The position numbers were made by a program, and so were the translations under genes. Source: Streptomyces sedi (lineage in GTDB: Bacteria; Actinomycetota; Actinomycetes; Streptomycetales; Streptomycetaceae). Taken from it: DNA of 64,000 nucleotides. Of this stretch, positions 47,029 through 56,618 are shown in pieces (positions within the stretch are counted from its first letter, which is position 1; each line of letters opens with the position of its first letter). The notes under the pieces are model-generated. The model was not told the DNA's origin, made no database searches, and worked only from the letters and a program-made list of their open reading frames with translations. The stretch lies in NCBI RefSeq assembly GCF_006335015.1, contig NZ_VDGT01000006.1, positions 62,001 through 126,000 on the forward strand, given 5' to 3'.

Positions 47029-48075
47029 TCAGGCGACCCTGACGCCGAACTGGAAGGGCATGATGCTCAGGCTGGCGTACTCGACGACGCCGCCGGTGCT
47101 GGGCGCGTGCACCATCTGGCCGTTGCCGACGTAGATGCCGACGTGGGTGATGCCGGGGTAGAAGAACACCAGGTCGCCGGGGGCCAGTTCGCTCTGCGAG
47201 ACCCGGGTGCCGGCGTTGGCCTGGTCCTGCGAGACGCGCGGCAGCGAGACGCCGGCCTGATTGTAGGCCCAGCCGGTGAGCCCGGAGCAGTCGAAGGAGC
47301 TGGGGCCGGTGGCGCCCCAGACGTAGGGCGATCCCAGCTTGGAGATCGCGGCGTTGAGCGCCGAGGAGGCCCTGCCGGTGGCGGTGCCGTCGGAGAAGTC
47401 GCGGTCGTCGCTGCGGCTGGCGCGCTCGGACTCCTCCGCCTCGGCCTGCTCGGCGGCGGCGATCTCCTGGCGCTCCTCCTCGGTGAGCTGGTTGAGCAGG
47501 GCCTGGGCCTCGCTCAACTTGCCCTGGATGCTGTCCTTCTTCTCGCCGAGGGTGGCGCGGACGTCCTCCAGCTCGGCGAGCCGCTCGCCGGCCTCCTCGC
47601 GCTGCTGGTCCAGGGTGCGCTGCTGGTCCTGGATCAGCCGGAGGGCCTCGGCCTGCTTGGCGGACATCTGGTCCAGCGCGGAGGCCTGGTCCAGGAAGTC
47701 GTCGGGGTCAGAAGAGAGGAAAAGCTGCATGGACGGGTCCAGCCCGCCGTTGCGGTACTGCGCGGAGGCCATGGAACCCATGCCGTTGCGCAGCTCGTTG
47801 AGTCTCTCCTGGCCGCGCGCGGTGGAGTCCTGGAGCTCGGAGATCTCCTCCTGGAGCTGCTCCTCGCGCTCCTGGGCCCCGTTGAACTCCTCGGTGATCT
47901 CCTCCGCCTCGTGGTGGAGATCGTCGACCTCCTCGCGGACGTCGTCGACGCTCTGACCGGGGTCGGCCGAGGCGGAGGTCGCGGTGACGCCGACGGTCGC
48001 GGCGGCGGAGGCAGCGGCGCCGAGGAGGGTCATTCGAGCGCGGCTTGGCTGCTTGGGACGACGGTGGGACGCCAC
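47029..48075 (-). CDS. secreted NlpC/P60 peptidoglycan hydrolase B
   Basis: Exported D,L-endopeptidase of 348 aa, paralogue of its neighbour. The signal peptide (1-38) ends near ASA-DP, an acidic Glu/Gln-rich coiled coil runs from about 42 to 225, and the NlpC/P60 domain occupies about 235-348. Catalytic C263 (FDCSGLTGW) and H311 (ITHVGIY) are present. AAGGAG lies 9 nt before the GTG. A promoter is visible about 140 bp upstream, giving a 130-nt leader. Confidence 0.92.
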   Translation of the reverse strand: MASHRRPKQPSRARMTLLGAAASAAATVGVTATSASADPGQSVDDVREEVDDLHHEAEEITEEFNGAQEREEQLQEEISELQDSTARGQERLNELRNGMGSMASAQYRNGGLDPSMQLFLSSDPDDFLDQASALDQMSAKQAEALRLIQDQQRTLDQQREEAGERLAELEDVRATLGEKKDSIQGKLSEAQALLNQLTEEERQEIAAAEQAEAEESERASRSDDRDFSDGTATGRASSALNAAISKLGSPYVWGATGPSSFDCSGLTGWAYNQAGVSLPRVSQDQANAGTRVSQSELAPGDLVFFYPGITHVGIYVGNGQMVHAPSTGGVVEYASLSIMPFQFGVRVA

Positions 48076-48211
48076 TGGGGCGAGCTCCTTCTTCCTCAGC
48101 CGCCTGCCGGGTCGGGGGACTGTGGTCCCGGCTCCGCGCGAACTGCCGCGGACTAGGCGGTCCCTCGCGGCCACCCGGGCTGGGTGATCGACCGCGCGAA
48201 GGTTCGAGGTG

Positions 48212-48241
48212 ACCCTAGCGAGGTGTGTTTGCCCGGTTCAA
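48212..48241 (-). promoter_or_regulatory. promoter of P60 hydrolase B
   Basis: On the minus strand TTGAAC (48241-48236) and TAGGGT (48217-48212) are separated by 18 bp. Start would be near 48205. The -35 box lies inside a TGCCCG/CGGGCA inverted repeat (48230-48254). The whole gap 48076-48514 (439 bp) otherwise holds only this promoter, an AT-rich patch at 48254-48275 and G+C-rich non-coding DNA. Confidence 0.5.
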
Positions 48242-48514
48242 ATCCTGGCGGGCATATTTTACTTACCTCACACTGACCGGGGTCGATTCCGCACCCTGTG
48301 TGGACGACATACGCCCGGCAACCCCCGCCAAGCGGGCAAAGCGCCCCAACGGGCCCCGGCCACCCCAACGACCCGAAACGCCCAACTCCCCGTCGGCTCC
48401 GGTCCCCTGGGGATACCCGTGCGGCGACCGCCGGAACCACCCGTTCGGCCCAGGCCGTCACCTCGCGGCCCCCGGCGCGGACTTGGACCCCGCCGGTGAG
48501 CGGGATGCGCGGGA

Positions 48515-49891
48515 TCAGGTGCGGGCGAGCCTGTTGAGCAGCAGCCTGGAGGCCACCGGCCAGGCCCCGGACCTGGCGATCCCCTCGGCCACCTCGCGGT
48601 CGCTGGAGACCACCACCACCGGCCGGCCCGCCGGTTCGGCCCGCACCAGCTGCCGGATCAGCTCGTCCGCCGTCTCCCCCGCCGGGCTGAAGAGCACCCG
48701 CACCCCGCGCGGCGGCGTCAGCAGCACCGGGGCCGCCAACTCGGCGCCGTCGAAGACGCAGGTCATCTCCGCCCCGCTCTGCGCGGCCAACACCGCGAGA
48801 CCCCGCATCAGCCGGGCCCGCTGCCGCTCCAGCGGCAGCGTCGGATAGCCGGTCTTGGTCACGTTGTAACCATCCACGACCAGATGCGCCTGCGGCAGCG
48901 CCAACAACTGATCGAGAACCGCCGGGTCCTCCCCGTCCAACGCCCGCCGCGCGATATCCCCCGGCCCCGGCTCCCCCGGGCTGACCGAGGCCACCGTCTC
49001 CGCGGGCAGCCGCCCCTCCCGCGCCGGCGGCAACGCCAACTCCCGGCGCAACCCCTGCGCCGCGTCCAACACCGTGTCCAACAGCAGCCGCAGCCGCGTG
49101 TCCTCGATCCCCCGCTCCTCGCGGACCGACCGCCGGCTCGCCTCCAGCGCCGCCTCGGCCCGCGCCAACCGGCCGCGCAACCGCCTGGCCTCGCTCTCCC
49201 CCGTCACCCGCGCCGCCTCGGCCGACGCCCGCACCTCGTCCAACTCGGCGCGCAACTTCCGCACCGACGCCTCCCCACGCCGCACGTCCGCGTGCGCGCT
49301 GCGCAACTTCCGGTGCAGCGCGTCGCCCTCCTTGCGCGTCGCCTCCAGCTCCGCCCGCAACCGCTCCTGCTCGTCGCGCGCCCCCTCACGCGCCCGCGCC
49401 AACTCCCCGCGCAACTCCGCCAGCTCACGCTCCCGCTCATGCCCCGCGCGCTCCTCCTGGGCGCGCTGCGCCTCCTCGCCCGCCGCGGCCACCAGCTTCG
49501 ACCAGCCCGCCGGACGCAGCAGAAAGGCCGCCGCCGCCACCTCGACCGGATCGGCCGCCGGCGGCGGCGCGCCACGCTCCACCGCCTCCGCCAACTCGGG
49601 CGCGCCCGCGCGCAGCACCGCACCCACCCGGTGCCGGAAGACCGTGTCGGTCTCCAGAGCCGCCGCCATCGCCGAACCGCCGAACTTCACCCGACGGGGT
49701 GGCGTGAACCGCGCGTACTGCCGCAACGGGCCCGGCAGCTCGTTCAGGGTCAGGCCGTCGAACGCCTCCCCGGCGAGCTGGATCACCCGCCCCCTGACCC
49801 GCTCGGGCAGCGGACGGTCCAGGGTCTCGGCCGGCTCACCCTCCTCGGGCTCGGCCTGACCCCTCGCCTCCTCACCGTCCGTCGGTTCCAC
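48515..49891 (-). CDS. NYN-domain RNA-binding/nuclease-like protein with coiled coil
   Basis: A 458-aa protein. An acidic N-terminus and helical domain (about 30-130) precede a very long Arg/Glu coiled coil (about 140-265). The C-terminal PIN-like NYN domain of the YacP type has HLVVDGYNVTKTGYP, TCVFDGAELA and VVVSSDREVAEG, keeping the expected acidic residues. Bacillus YacP (Rae1) is a ribosome-associated mRNA endonuclease, so a role in RNA decay is plausible. GTG start with weak ribosome site. Confidence 0.85.
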   Translation of the reverse strand: MEPTDGEEARGQAEPEEGEPAETLDRPLPERVRGRVIQLAGEAFDGLTLNELPGPLRQYARFTPPRRVKFGGSAMAAALETDTVFRHRVGAVLRAGAPELAEAVERGAPPPAADPVEVAAAAFLLRPAGWSKLVAAAGEEAQRAQEERAGHERERELAELRGELARAREGARDEQERLRAELEATRKEGDALHRKLRSAHADVRRGEASVRKLRAELDEVRASAEAARVTGESEARRLRGRLARAEAALEASRRSVREERGIEDTRLRLLLDTVLDAAQGLRRELALPPAREGRLPAETVASVSPGEPGPGDIARRALDGEDPAVLDQLLALPQAHLVVDGYNVTKTGYPTLPLERQRARLMRGLAVLAAQSGAEMTCVFDGAELAAPVLLTPPRGVRVLFSPAGETADELIRQLVRAEPAGRPVVVVSSDREVAEGIARSGAWPVASRLLLNRLART

Positions 49892-50139
49892 AGCTGCACA
49901 CCATTCGTCGGTCCCAGCGGCGACCGGTCGGCCGGCGCTCCCCCTCCCCTACGTATCTCCGTCACACCGTGGTTCACCCTACGGCCTGGTACGCGCCACG
50001 TCTGCGGGCCCCGCCAGGCCACCCGGCCTCCCCGAACCGTCCCGCGCCACGCCCGCGCCACCCCCGGGAGCTATCGTGTGGCCAGCCGCGGGCACGTCCC
50101 CGTGCGAACGACGACGACCGACCGAAACGAGGCGCAGCC

Positions 50140-50421
50140 GTGATCACTTCGATCGTGCTCATCAAGACCAGCGTGGACCGCGTCCCCGAGGTCGCGGAGC
50201 GGATCGCGGCCCTGGAAGGGGTCAGCGAGGTCTACTCGGTCACCGGCCCCCACGACCTGATCGCCCTCGTCCGGGTGCGGGAACACGACCAGTTGGCGGA
50301 CGTCATCCCCGCCCGGCTCAGCAAGATCCCTGGCGTGGAGTCCACCGAGACCCACATCGCCTTCCGCACCTACTCGCAGCACGACCTGGAGGCCGCGTTC
50401 GCCATCGGCCTCGACTCCTGA
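50140..50421 (+). CDS. Lrp/AsnC ligand-binding (RAM) domain protein
   Basis: A 93-aa stand-alone RAM domain. It lacks the N-terminal helix-turn-helix of Lrp/AsnC regulators. VLIKTSVDRVPEVAERIAALEGVSEVYSVTGPHDLIALVRV (GVSEVYSVTG and DLIALV as core) is typical. Such proteins form rings that bind amino acids and may modulate full-length Lrp regulators. It is convergent with trpD, and a strong hairpin lies between. GAGG about 8 nt before the GTG. Confidence 0.9.
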   Translation: MITSIVLIKTSVDRVPEVAERIAALEGVSEVYSVTGPHDLIALVRVREHDQLADVIPARLSKIPGVESTETHIAFRTYSQHDLEAAFAIGLDS

Positions 50422-50442
50422 GCGCCCCGCGCCGAACGGACC

Positions 50443-50473
50443 GGCGCCCGCCCCCGACCGGGGTGCGGGCGCC
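50443..50473. terminator. bidirectional terminator between the RAM gene and trpD
   Basis: Nine-base-pair outer stem GGCGCCCGC/GCGGGCGCC with an extra CCCC/GGGG inside, midway between two convergent genes. No U-tract on either side. Confidence 0.6.
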
Positions 50474-50499
50474 CAGGGCCCGAGGGGCCCCCGGCCGAC

Positions 50500-51564
50500 T
50501 CAGCGGTGGGTCGTGGCGATCCAGCGCTCCAACGCCGCTCCCGCGGCGCCCGAGTCGATCGACTCCGCCGCCCGCGCCATCCCCGCCGCGATCCGCTGCG
50601 ACAGCGGCGCGTCGTCAGGCTCCGCGGCGGCCAACCCGGCCGCCGCGTTGAGCAGCACCGCGTCCCGCACCGGGCCGTGCTCCCCCTCCAACAGCCGCCG
50701 CGCCACCGAGGCGTTGTACGCCGCGTCGCCACCGCGCAGCGCCTCGACCGGGGAGCGCCCCACCCCCACCGACTCGGGGTCGAACGACTCCTCCGTCACC
50801 TTCCCGTCCCGCACCACCCACACCGTGGAGGTGCCGGTGACGGTCAGCTCGTCCAACCCGTCGTCGCCCCGGAAGACCAGGGCGGAACTGCCGCGTTCGG
50901 CCAGCACCCCGGCGAGGATCGGCGCCATCCTGGCGTCGGCGACGCCGGTCGCCTGCGCCCTCACCCGCGCCGGATTGGTCAGCGGGCCCAGGAAGTTGAA
51001 GAACGTCGCCACCCCCAGCTGCTTGCGCGCCGAACCGGCGTGCCGCAGCGCGGGGTGGAACAGCACCGCGGGGCAGTAGGTGATGCCGGCCTCGACCGCC
51101 ACCTCGGCCACCCGCCGCGGCGTCAGGTCCAGGTTGACGCCGAGCTGCTCCAGCACGTCCGTGGCGCCGCTGGCGCTGGAGGCCGCGCGGTTGCCGTGCT
51201 TGACCACCCGCGTCCCGGTGCCGGCGACCACGATCGCCGACATGGTCGAGATGTTCACCGTCCGCGCCCGGTCGCCGCCGGTGCCCACGATGTCGACGGA
51301 GGGACCGGGCACCTCGATCACGTTGGCGTGCCGGTACATCGTCTCGACCAGTCCCGAGACCTCCTCCACCGTCTCGCCCTTGGCGCGCAACGCCACGGCG
51401 AAACCGGCGATCCGCACGTCGCCGGCCTCCCCGCTCATGATGCGCTCCATCGCCCAGGCGGTGTCGTCACCCGTCAGGTCCCGGCCGGCCAGCAGCGCGC
51501 TCAGCACGTCCGGCCAGTCGCGCGCCGCCCCGGTGTCGCCTCCGGCGGGGGTCACAACGCTCAT
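50500..51564 (-). CDS. trpD: TrpD, anthranilate phosphoribosyltransferase
   Basis: Transfers phosphoribose from PRPP to anthranilate, second step of Trp synthesis. The 354-aa protein shows [17 protein letters not shown] (the GTGGD PRPP loop), [20 protein letters not shown] and [16 protein letters not shown] with AGGAG upstream. It is separated from trpEG and from qcrB by a strong terminator, so it is probably transcribed alone; no leader peptide was found in the 180 bp upstream. Confidence 0.96.
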   Translation of the reverse strand: MSVVTPAGGDTGAARDWPDVLSALLAGRDLTGDDTAWAMERIMSGEAGDVRIAGFAVALRAKGETVEEVSGLVETMYRHANVIEVPGPSVDIVGTGGDRARTVNISTMSAIVVAGTGTRVVKHGNRAASSASGATDVLEQLGVNLDLTPRRVAEVAVEAGITYCPAVLFHPALRHAGSARKQLGVATFFNFLGPLTNPARVRAQATGVADARMAPILAGVLAERGSSALVFRGDDGLDELTVTGTSTVWVVRDGKVTEESFDPESVGVGRSPVEALRGGDAAYNASVARRLLEGEHGPVRDAVLLNAAAGLAAAEPDDAPLSQRIAAGMARAAESIDSGAAGAALERWIATTHR

Positions 51565-51745
51565 GGGAATCACTCCTGGCGGTTCAGCTGGATGATCGGA
51601 AACCGGCTGGCCGGTCGCGGACACCCCCGGCGGGGGCACCCTTCGGCTGCCGTGGCACCGAAGCCTAGCGGCGGCCGGTGACGCGTGGGGCACCGCGTTC
51701 GGTCTCCGGACGGTCGTTCCACCGAACCGGGCCCGAACGCCCAAA

Positions 51746-51789
51746 GGGCCGTGGCCCCACCCGTGCGGTGACGGGTGGGGCCACGGCCC
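51746..51789 (-). terminator. strong terminator after qcrB
   Basis: Perfect 19-bp stem (arms 51746-51764 and 51771-51789) with a 6-nt loop, 27 bp beyond the qcrB stop. On the minus strand TTT follows the stem. It should isolate the ctaE-qcrCAB operon from trpD. Confidence 0.85.
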
Positions 51790-51816
51790 CCGGAAACCGG
51801 CCCTGCGGCCGCGACC

Positions 51817-53463
51817 TCAGTGGTGGTCGCCGTGGCCCTCGGTGATCTCCTTGTACTCCTCGCGGGTCGGCTTGCTGATCTGCGCCTGCTCCCCGAAGTA
51901 CGCCTTGCTGAACCTGGCCCGCACCCGCTCCAGCGGGTTGACCGGGCGCCGCACGCCGTTCTTGTCGGTGTCGGGGCCCAGCTCCAGCGGCTTGTGCTGC
52001 TCGTGCGCGGTGAGGGTGTACAGCTGCTCCTGCGAGAGCGGCTCGTGCACCTCGACGAACTCACCGTGCGGCAGCCGCTTGATGATCCCGGACTCCCGGC
52101 CGTGCAGCACCTTCTCCGCGTCCCTCCGCTGGAGGCCCAGGCAGATCCGGCGGGTGATGAAGAAGGCCACGACCGGCAGCACGAAGAACCCGATGCGGCA
52201 GAACCACGTGATCGTGTTGATCGACAGGTGGAAGTGCACGGCCCACAGGTCGTTGCCACCGGCCAACATGCACACGCCGAAGGCGGTCAGCCAGGCCATG
52301 CCGAAGCCGGTCCTGGTCGGGTTGTTCCGCGGACGCTCGGCGATGTGGTGCTCGCGCGGGTCCTTGGTCACCCAGGACTCGAAGAACGGGTACAGCGCGA
52401 TGGCCGTCAGCAGGCCGGGGAAGACGACCAGCGGCACCAGCAGACCGAAGTTCAGCGTGTAGCCGCCCGGAATCACCCACTCCCAGCCGGGCATCATCCG
52501 GACCAGGCCCTCGGAGAAGCCCAGATACCAGTCGGGTTGCGCGTTGGTGGAGATCTGGTCCGGTCGATAGGGGCCCAGGACCCAGACCGGGTTGATCGTC
52601 ACCGTCGCCGCGATCAGTGTGATCACGCCGAAGACCAGGAAGAAGAAGCCGCCCGCCTTCGCCATGTACACCGGCAGCAGCGGCATCCCGACCACGTTGT
52701 CGTTGGTCCGGCCGGGACCCGCGTAGTGGGTGTGCTTGTGGTAGACGATCAGGATCAGGTGCGCGACCACCAGGCCCAGCATGATGCCCGGCAACAGCAG
52801 CACGTGCACCACGAAGAACCTGGGGATGATGTCGTACCCGGGGAACTCGCCGCCGAAGAGGAACATCTGGATGTAGGTGCCGACCACCGGCACCGCCAGG
52901 ATCGCGCCCTCCATGAAGCGGATACCGACGCCGGAGAGCAGGTCGTCCGGGAGCGAGTACCCGGTCAGACCGGTGAAGAGCGCCAGCACCAGCAGCAGGA
53001 AGCCGAAGAGCCAGTTGATCTCACGCGGCTTGCGGAAGGCGCCGGTGAAGAACACCCGCATCATGTGCATGAAGATGCCGACCACGAACAGCAGCGCCGC
53101 CCAGTGGTGGATCTGGCGGACCAGCAGGCCGCCCCGCACGTCGAAGCTGATGTCCAGCGTCGAGGCGTACGCCTCGGACATCATCACGCCCTGCATCGGC
53201 TCGAACGAGCCGGTGTACTCCACGTGCCCCATGCTCGGCACGAAGAACAGCGTCAGGTACACACCGGTCAGCATCACGATGATGAAGCTGAACAGGCAGA
53301 TCTCGCCCAGCAGGAACGACCAGTGGTCGGGGAAGATCTTGCGCATGTTGGCCTTGGCCAGGCTGTAGATGCCCAGCCGGCCGTCGGCCCAGTCGGCGAC
53401 CTTCTCACCGGCGGGGGCCTTGCCCCGCGCGGTGCTCTTCCGGGGTTCCGTTGCCGTACTCAT
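51817..53463 (-). CDS. qcrB: QcrB, cytochrome b of the bcc complex
   Basis: Quinol-oxidising cytochrome b subunit of the actinobacterial bcc-aa3 supercomplex, 548 aa. At least eight membrane helices; haem histidines appear in IHHWAALLFVVGIFMHMMRV and VVHVLLLPGIMLGLVVAHL (HH..., H14H spacing). The PEWY-type motif of the quinol site reads PDWYLG here, as in actinobacteria. A long charged C-terminal tail ends in GHGDHH. The ATG overlaps the qcrA stop (ATGA). Confidence 0.97.
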   Translation of the reverse strand: MSTATEPRKSTARGKAPAGEKVADWADGRLGIYSLAKANMRKIFPDHWSFLLGEICLFSFIIVMLTGVYLTLFFVPSMGHVEYTGSFEPMQGVMMSEAYASTLDISFDVRGGLLVRQIHHWAALLFVVGIFMHMMRVFFTGAFRKPREINWLFGFLLLVLALFTGLTGYSLPDDLLSGVGIRFMEGAILAVPVVGTYIQMFLFGGEFPGYDIIPRFFVVHVLLLPGIMLGLVVAHLILIVYHKHTHYAGPGRTNDNVVGMPLLPVYMAKAGGFFFLVFGVITLIAATVTINPVWVLGPYRPDQISTNAQPDWYLGFSEGLVRMMPGWEWVIPGGYTLNFGLLVPLVVFPGLLTAIALYPFFESWVTKDPREHHIAERPRNNPTRTGFGMAWLTAFGVCMLAGGNDLWAVHFHLSINTITWFCRIGFFVLPVVAFFITRRICLGLQRRDAEKVLHGRESGIIKRLPHGEFVEVHEPLSQEQLYTLTAHEQHKPLELGPDTDKNGVRRPVNPLERVRARFSKAYFGEQAQISKPTREEYKEITEGHGDHH

Positions 53464-54548
53464 CCGCGCTCCCAGAAGCTCGGTCCCGGCGGCTCCTCGA
53501 AGTCGCCGAGGGCCGTGAGATAGCCGTCGTCGTTCACCGTGATCCGCAGCTGCGGCAGGGGGTGTCCCGCCGGGCCGAAGAGCACCCGCGCGCCGTCCGA
53601 CAGGTCGAAGGTCGACTGGTGGCAGGGGCAGAGGGCGTGGTGGGTCTGCTGCTCGTAGAGCGTGGCCGGGCAGCCGATGTGGGTGCAGATCTTGGAGAAG
53701 CAGAGGATGCCCTCGTGTCCCCACTCCGCGGAGCGCGGGTCCTTGATGTCCTCCGGCTCCAGGCGGACCAGCATCACCGCGGCCTTGGCGATCTCCGCGT
53801 GGAAGTCGTGGTCGTGGTGGTCGAGCTCCTCGGGCATCGCCTGCGTGAGCGAGCCGACCGTGATGTCCTCGGGACGCAGCGGCTCGCCCGTGTTCTCGTT
53901 GACGATCACCGAGCCCTCGCGCCAGGCGGTCTTGCGCAGCTTGTCCTCGGGCAGCGGGCCGAGGTCGCGCAGCAGGACGACGCCGGAGAGCGGCACCAGG
54001 GCCATCGCGCCGAGCATCGTGTTCCGCACCAGCTTGCGCCGGCCGATGCCGGACTCCTCGGCGCCCTTGCGGAACTCCTCCAGCACCTGGGCCTTGACCT
54101 CGGGGGCCGCGGCGACCGCGTGCCGCTCCTCGGAGCGCTCCTCGTCGGACATCAGGGTGCGGGCCCAGTGGATGGCGCCGGCGCCGATGCAGAAGAGCGC
54201 GGTGCCCAGGGTGGTGCCGAGTGCGAAGTTCAGCCCACTGATGTGCCCGATCGGCCAGATGTAGACGATCCGGTCGATCGGGATGGCCACGTAGGCGACG
54301 ATGAAGCCGATGGTCGCCAGCATGGAGACGGTGAACAGGAGGGCCACGGTGCGCTCGGAGCGCTTGGCGGCTCGCTCGTCGATGTCCTGCCGCCGATGTT
54401 CGTGCGGGGGCAGCCCCGGGTCGGCGAACGGGTCGTCCAACACGGCCAGTTCACCCGAGCGCCGCTCACCGGGGAGGTGATCGTCGGACACGTCTTTTCG
54501 CGTTTCCGTTTCTTGGGATGAGGTGGGGTGGTCGCGGTCGTCGCTCAT
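53460..54548 (-). CDS. qcrA: QcrA, Rieske iron-sulfur subunit
   Basis: Rieske [2Fe-2S] subunit, 362 aa, with three membrane helices as in actinobacteria (about 66-88, 100-125 and 178-198). The cluster ligands lie in CTHIGC and CPCHQS near 285-310. The N-terminal 60 residues are acidic and cytoplasmic. Its ATG overlaps the qcrC stop, and its stop overlaps the qcrB start, so qcrC, qcrA and qcrB are translated as a unit. Confidence 0.97.
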   Translation of the reverse strand: MSDDRDHPTSSQETETRKDVSDDHLPGERRSGELAVLDDPFADPGLPPHEHRRQDIDERAAKRSERTVALLFTVSMLATIGFIVAYVAIPIDRIVYIWPIGHISGLNFALGTTLGTALFCIGAGAIHWARTLMSDEERSEERHAVAAAPEVKAQVLEEFRKGAEESGIGRRKLVRNTMLGAMALVPLSGVVLLRDLGPLPEDKLRKTAWREGSVIVNENTGEPLRPEDITVGSLTQAMPEELDHHDHDFHAEIAKAAVMLVRLEPEDIKDPRSAEWGHEGILCFSKICTHIGCPATLYEQQTHHALCPCHQSTFDLSDGARVLFGPAGHPLPQLRITVNDDGYLTALGDFEEPPGPSFWERG

Positions 54549-55354
54549 GACTTCCTGGCCTTAGCGCTCCGGGCCCCGATCCAGACCGTCAGGGCGACGA
54601 GCGCCCCGATGCCGAAGGTCCAGGCGAACAGGCCCTCGCTGACCGGGCCGAAGCCACCGAGCGAGAAGCCGCCCGGGCTGGGCGACTCCGAGGTGTTGAC
54701 CGCGTTCAGCCACGCGATGATGTCCCGCTTCTCCTGCTCCGGCAGCACCGTGTCGGGGAAGGAGGGCATGTTCTGCGGGCCCGTCAGCATGGCCTCGTAG
54801 ATGAAGATGGGCTCCACGTCGTCCAGACCGGGAGCGTACTTCCCGTGGGTCAGCGCGCCGCCCTGACCCGTGAAGTTGTGGCACTGCGCGCAGTTGGTGC
54901 GGAAGAGTTCGCCGCCCCTGGCCGCGTCGCCGTCCGCGGGGTCGTAGGCGGAGGCCTCCGGAACCGCGGGGCCCGGGCCCAACGAGCCGATGTAGGCGGC
55001 CAGCTGGTCGATCTCGGCCTGGGTGTAGGCCCGGGGCTTCGCCGGGGCCTGGGCGCCCGGGTTCTGCATGGGCATCCGGCCGGTACCGACCTGGAAGTGG
55101 ACCGCGGCCGGTCCCACGCCCACCAGGCTCGGGCCGTCGCTGCCGCCCTCACCTGACCTGCCGTGGCAGCTGGAGCAGCCGACCCGGTAGAGCGCCTCGC
55201 CCTCGTCGATGGCGAGAGACTGGGCCCTGTTGTCGGCCTGCGCCTCCTCGGCGGGCGCGAAGGCGGCGTACAGCCCCCCGGTGGCCGCCAGCGCGATGAG
55301 GAGGACGACAAACACCGCCAGTGGATGGCGCCGTCGTGCGGAGAGCTTTTTCAC
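54545..55354 (-). CDS. qcrC: QcrC, dihaem cytochrome c1
   Basis: Membrane-anchored dihaem cytochrome c, 269 aa, which links bcc directly to aa3 without soluble cytochrome c. The N-terminal helix is at about 12-33. Two haem motifs, CSSCH and CAQCH, are present with axial Met residues in GRMPMQNP and QNMPSFP. The C-terminal anchor is at about 243-262. GTG start, 64 bp after ctaE. Confidence 0.97.
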   Translation of the reverse strand: MKKLSARRRHPLAVFVVLLIALAATGGLYAAFAPAEEAQADNRAQSLAIDEGEALYRVGCSSCHGRSGEGGSDGPSLVGVGPAAVHFQVGTGRMPMQNPGAQAPAKPRAYTQAEIDQLAAYIGSLGPGPAVPEASAYDPADGDAARGGELFRTNCAQCHNFTGQGGALTHGKYAPGLDDVEPIFIYEAMLTGPQNMPSFPDTVLPEQEKRDIIAWLNAVNTSESPSPGGFSLGGFGPVSEGLFAWTFGIGALVALTVWIGARSAKARKS

Positions 55355-55418
55355 GGATTACCCCGGTGTCAGGATCTTCTGCGTCGGTGCTGGAACAAAC
55401 GTCCGGTGCGGCGATGGG

Positions 55419-56039
55419 TTACTTGATCAGGTAGATGGTGGCGAAGAGGCCGATCCACACGACGTCCACGAAGTGCCAGTAGTACGAGACGACGATGGCC
55501 GTGGTGGCCTGCTCGTGCGTGAACCGGCGGGCGGCGTAGGTCCTGGCGAGGACGAACAGGAAGGCGAACAACCCGCCCAGCACGTGGAGCCCGTGGAACC
55601 CGGTGGTCAGGTAGAAGGCCGAGCCGTAGGGGCCGGAGGCCAGCGAGACACCCTCGTGTACCACCAGCTCGACGTACTCGGTGACCTGACCGCCGATGAA
55701 GATCGCACCCATCGCGAAGGTGATCACGAACCAGAGGCGGAGGCGCTTCACGTCACCCCGCTCGGCCGCGAACACCCCGAGCTGGCACGTCACCGAGGAG
55801 AGCACCAGGATCGTCGTGTTGGTCAGCGAGAAGGGCAGGTTGAGCGCGTCCGCGTTCTCCTGCCAGTACTCGGGGCCCATCACCGAACGGAGGGTGAAGT
55901 ACATCGCGAAGAGGGCCGCGAAGAACATCAGCTCGGAACTGAGCCAGATGACCGTCCCCACTGAGGTGACGTTCGGCCTGTTGACCGACGGGATCGCGTG
56001 CCCGGTGTCTACTGCTGTTGCTGTCGCCACGCCCGTCAT
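55419..56039 (-). CDS. ctaE: CtaE, cytochrome c oxidase subunit III
   Basis: Subunit III of the aa3 oxidase, 206 aa with five membrane helices. [34 protein letters not shown] and [21 protein letters not shown] ([10 protein letters not shown] core) are family hallmarks. It begins the operon ctaE-qcrCAB. The ATG has only a weak GGA-type ribosome site. Its stop, TAA, is the only TAA among the recognised genes here. The promoter must lie in 56040-56171, shared with the divergent receiver-like gene. Confidence 0.96.
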   Translation of the reverse strand: MTGVATATAVDTGHAIPSVNRPNVTSVGTVIWLSSELMFFAALFAMYFTLRSVMGPEYWQENADALNLPFSLTNTTILVLSSVTCQLGVFAAERGDVKRLRLWFVITFAMGAIFIGGQVTEYVELVVHEGVSLASGPYGSAFYLTTGFHGLHVLGGLFAFLFVLARTYAARRFTHEQATTAIVVSYYWHFVDVVWIGLFATIYLIK

Positions 56040-56171
56040 TATGTCGGTCGCTTTTCCGGCGCTTGTCTCGGGGGTGGGGTTCGGTGTGTCAGTACCCGTC
56101 CCCCTGCCTGTGACCCCGCCGGACGGAGTAGCATCACGGCGCAACGGACAACCCCAGCGGGCGGAGGAACG

Positions 56172-56573
56172 ATGCAGCGCAGCGCCACGGTGCTGGTCTA
56201 CAGCGACGACGTCAACACCCGGGAGCAGGTGCGGCTGGCCGCCGGAACACGCCCGTCCACGGACCTGCCGGCCATCGAGTACCTGGAGTGCGCGACCCTG
56301 CCGGCCGTGCTCTCCGCCCTGGAGAACGGCGGCGTCGACGTCTGCGTACTGGACGGCGAGGCGGTTCCCGCCGGCGGGATGGGCGTCTGCCGGCAGATCA
56401 AGGACGAGATCTTCGAGTGCCCGCCGGTGCTCCTGCTGATCGGGCGCGCGCAGGACGCGTGGCTGGCCACCTGGAGCCGCGCCGAGGCCGCGGTGGCGCA
56501 CCCGATCGACCCGGCCGAACTGACGGGCGCCCTCACGGGGTTGCTGCGCGAGCAGCTGCCCTCGGCCGCCTGA
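56172..56573 (+). CDS. orphan receiver-like protein with altered active site
   Basis: A 133-aa single-domain protein with the alternating pattern of a response-regulator receiver. The acidic pair D12-D13 and the likely phospho-site D61 ([12 protein letters not shown]) are kept. The usual Thr/Ser is G91 and the conserved Lys is H110 (AHP in place of KP), so phosphorelay is doubtful. No output domain and no kinase nearby. GGAGG lies 5 nt before the ATG. Divergent from ctaE, a position conserved in Streptomyces. Confidence 0.8.
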   Translation: MQRSATVLVYSDDVNTREQVRLAAGTRPSTDLPAIEYLECATLPAVLSALENGGVDVCVLDGEAVPAGGMGVCRQIKDEIFECPPVLLLIGRAQDAWLATWSRAEAAVAHPIDPAELTGALTGLLREQLPSAA

Positions 56574-56618
56574 GGTCTCGTCTCCCGCCCCCGGGGGCGC
56601 GGGCGGCGCGGACGCGTG

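Noticed and set aside
48160..48254. possible tRNA gene
   Set aside because: Only a T-arm-like segment is present. No D-arm, anticodon arm or matching 5' acceptor strand can be found upstream.
56044..56573. longer reading of the receiver-like gene from the GTG near 55998
   Set aside because: It would overlap the ctaE start region. The ATG at 56172 has GGAGG at the right distance and starts the receiver fold properly.
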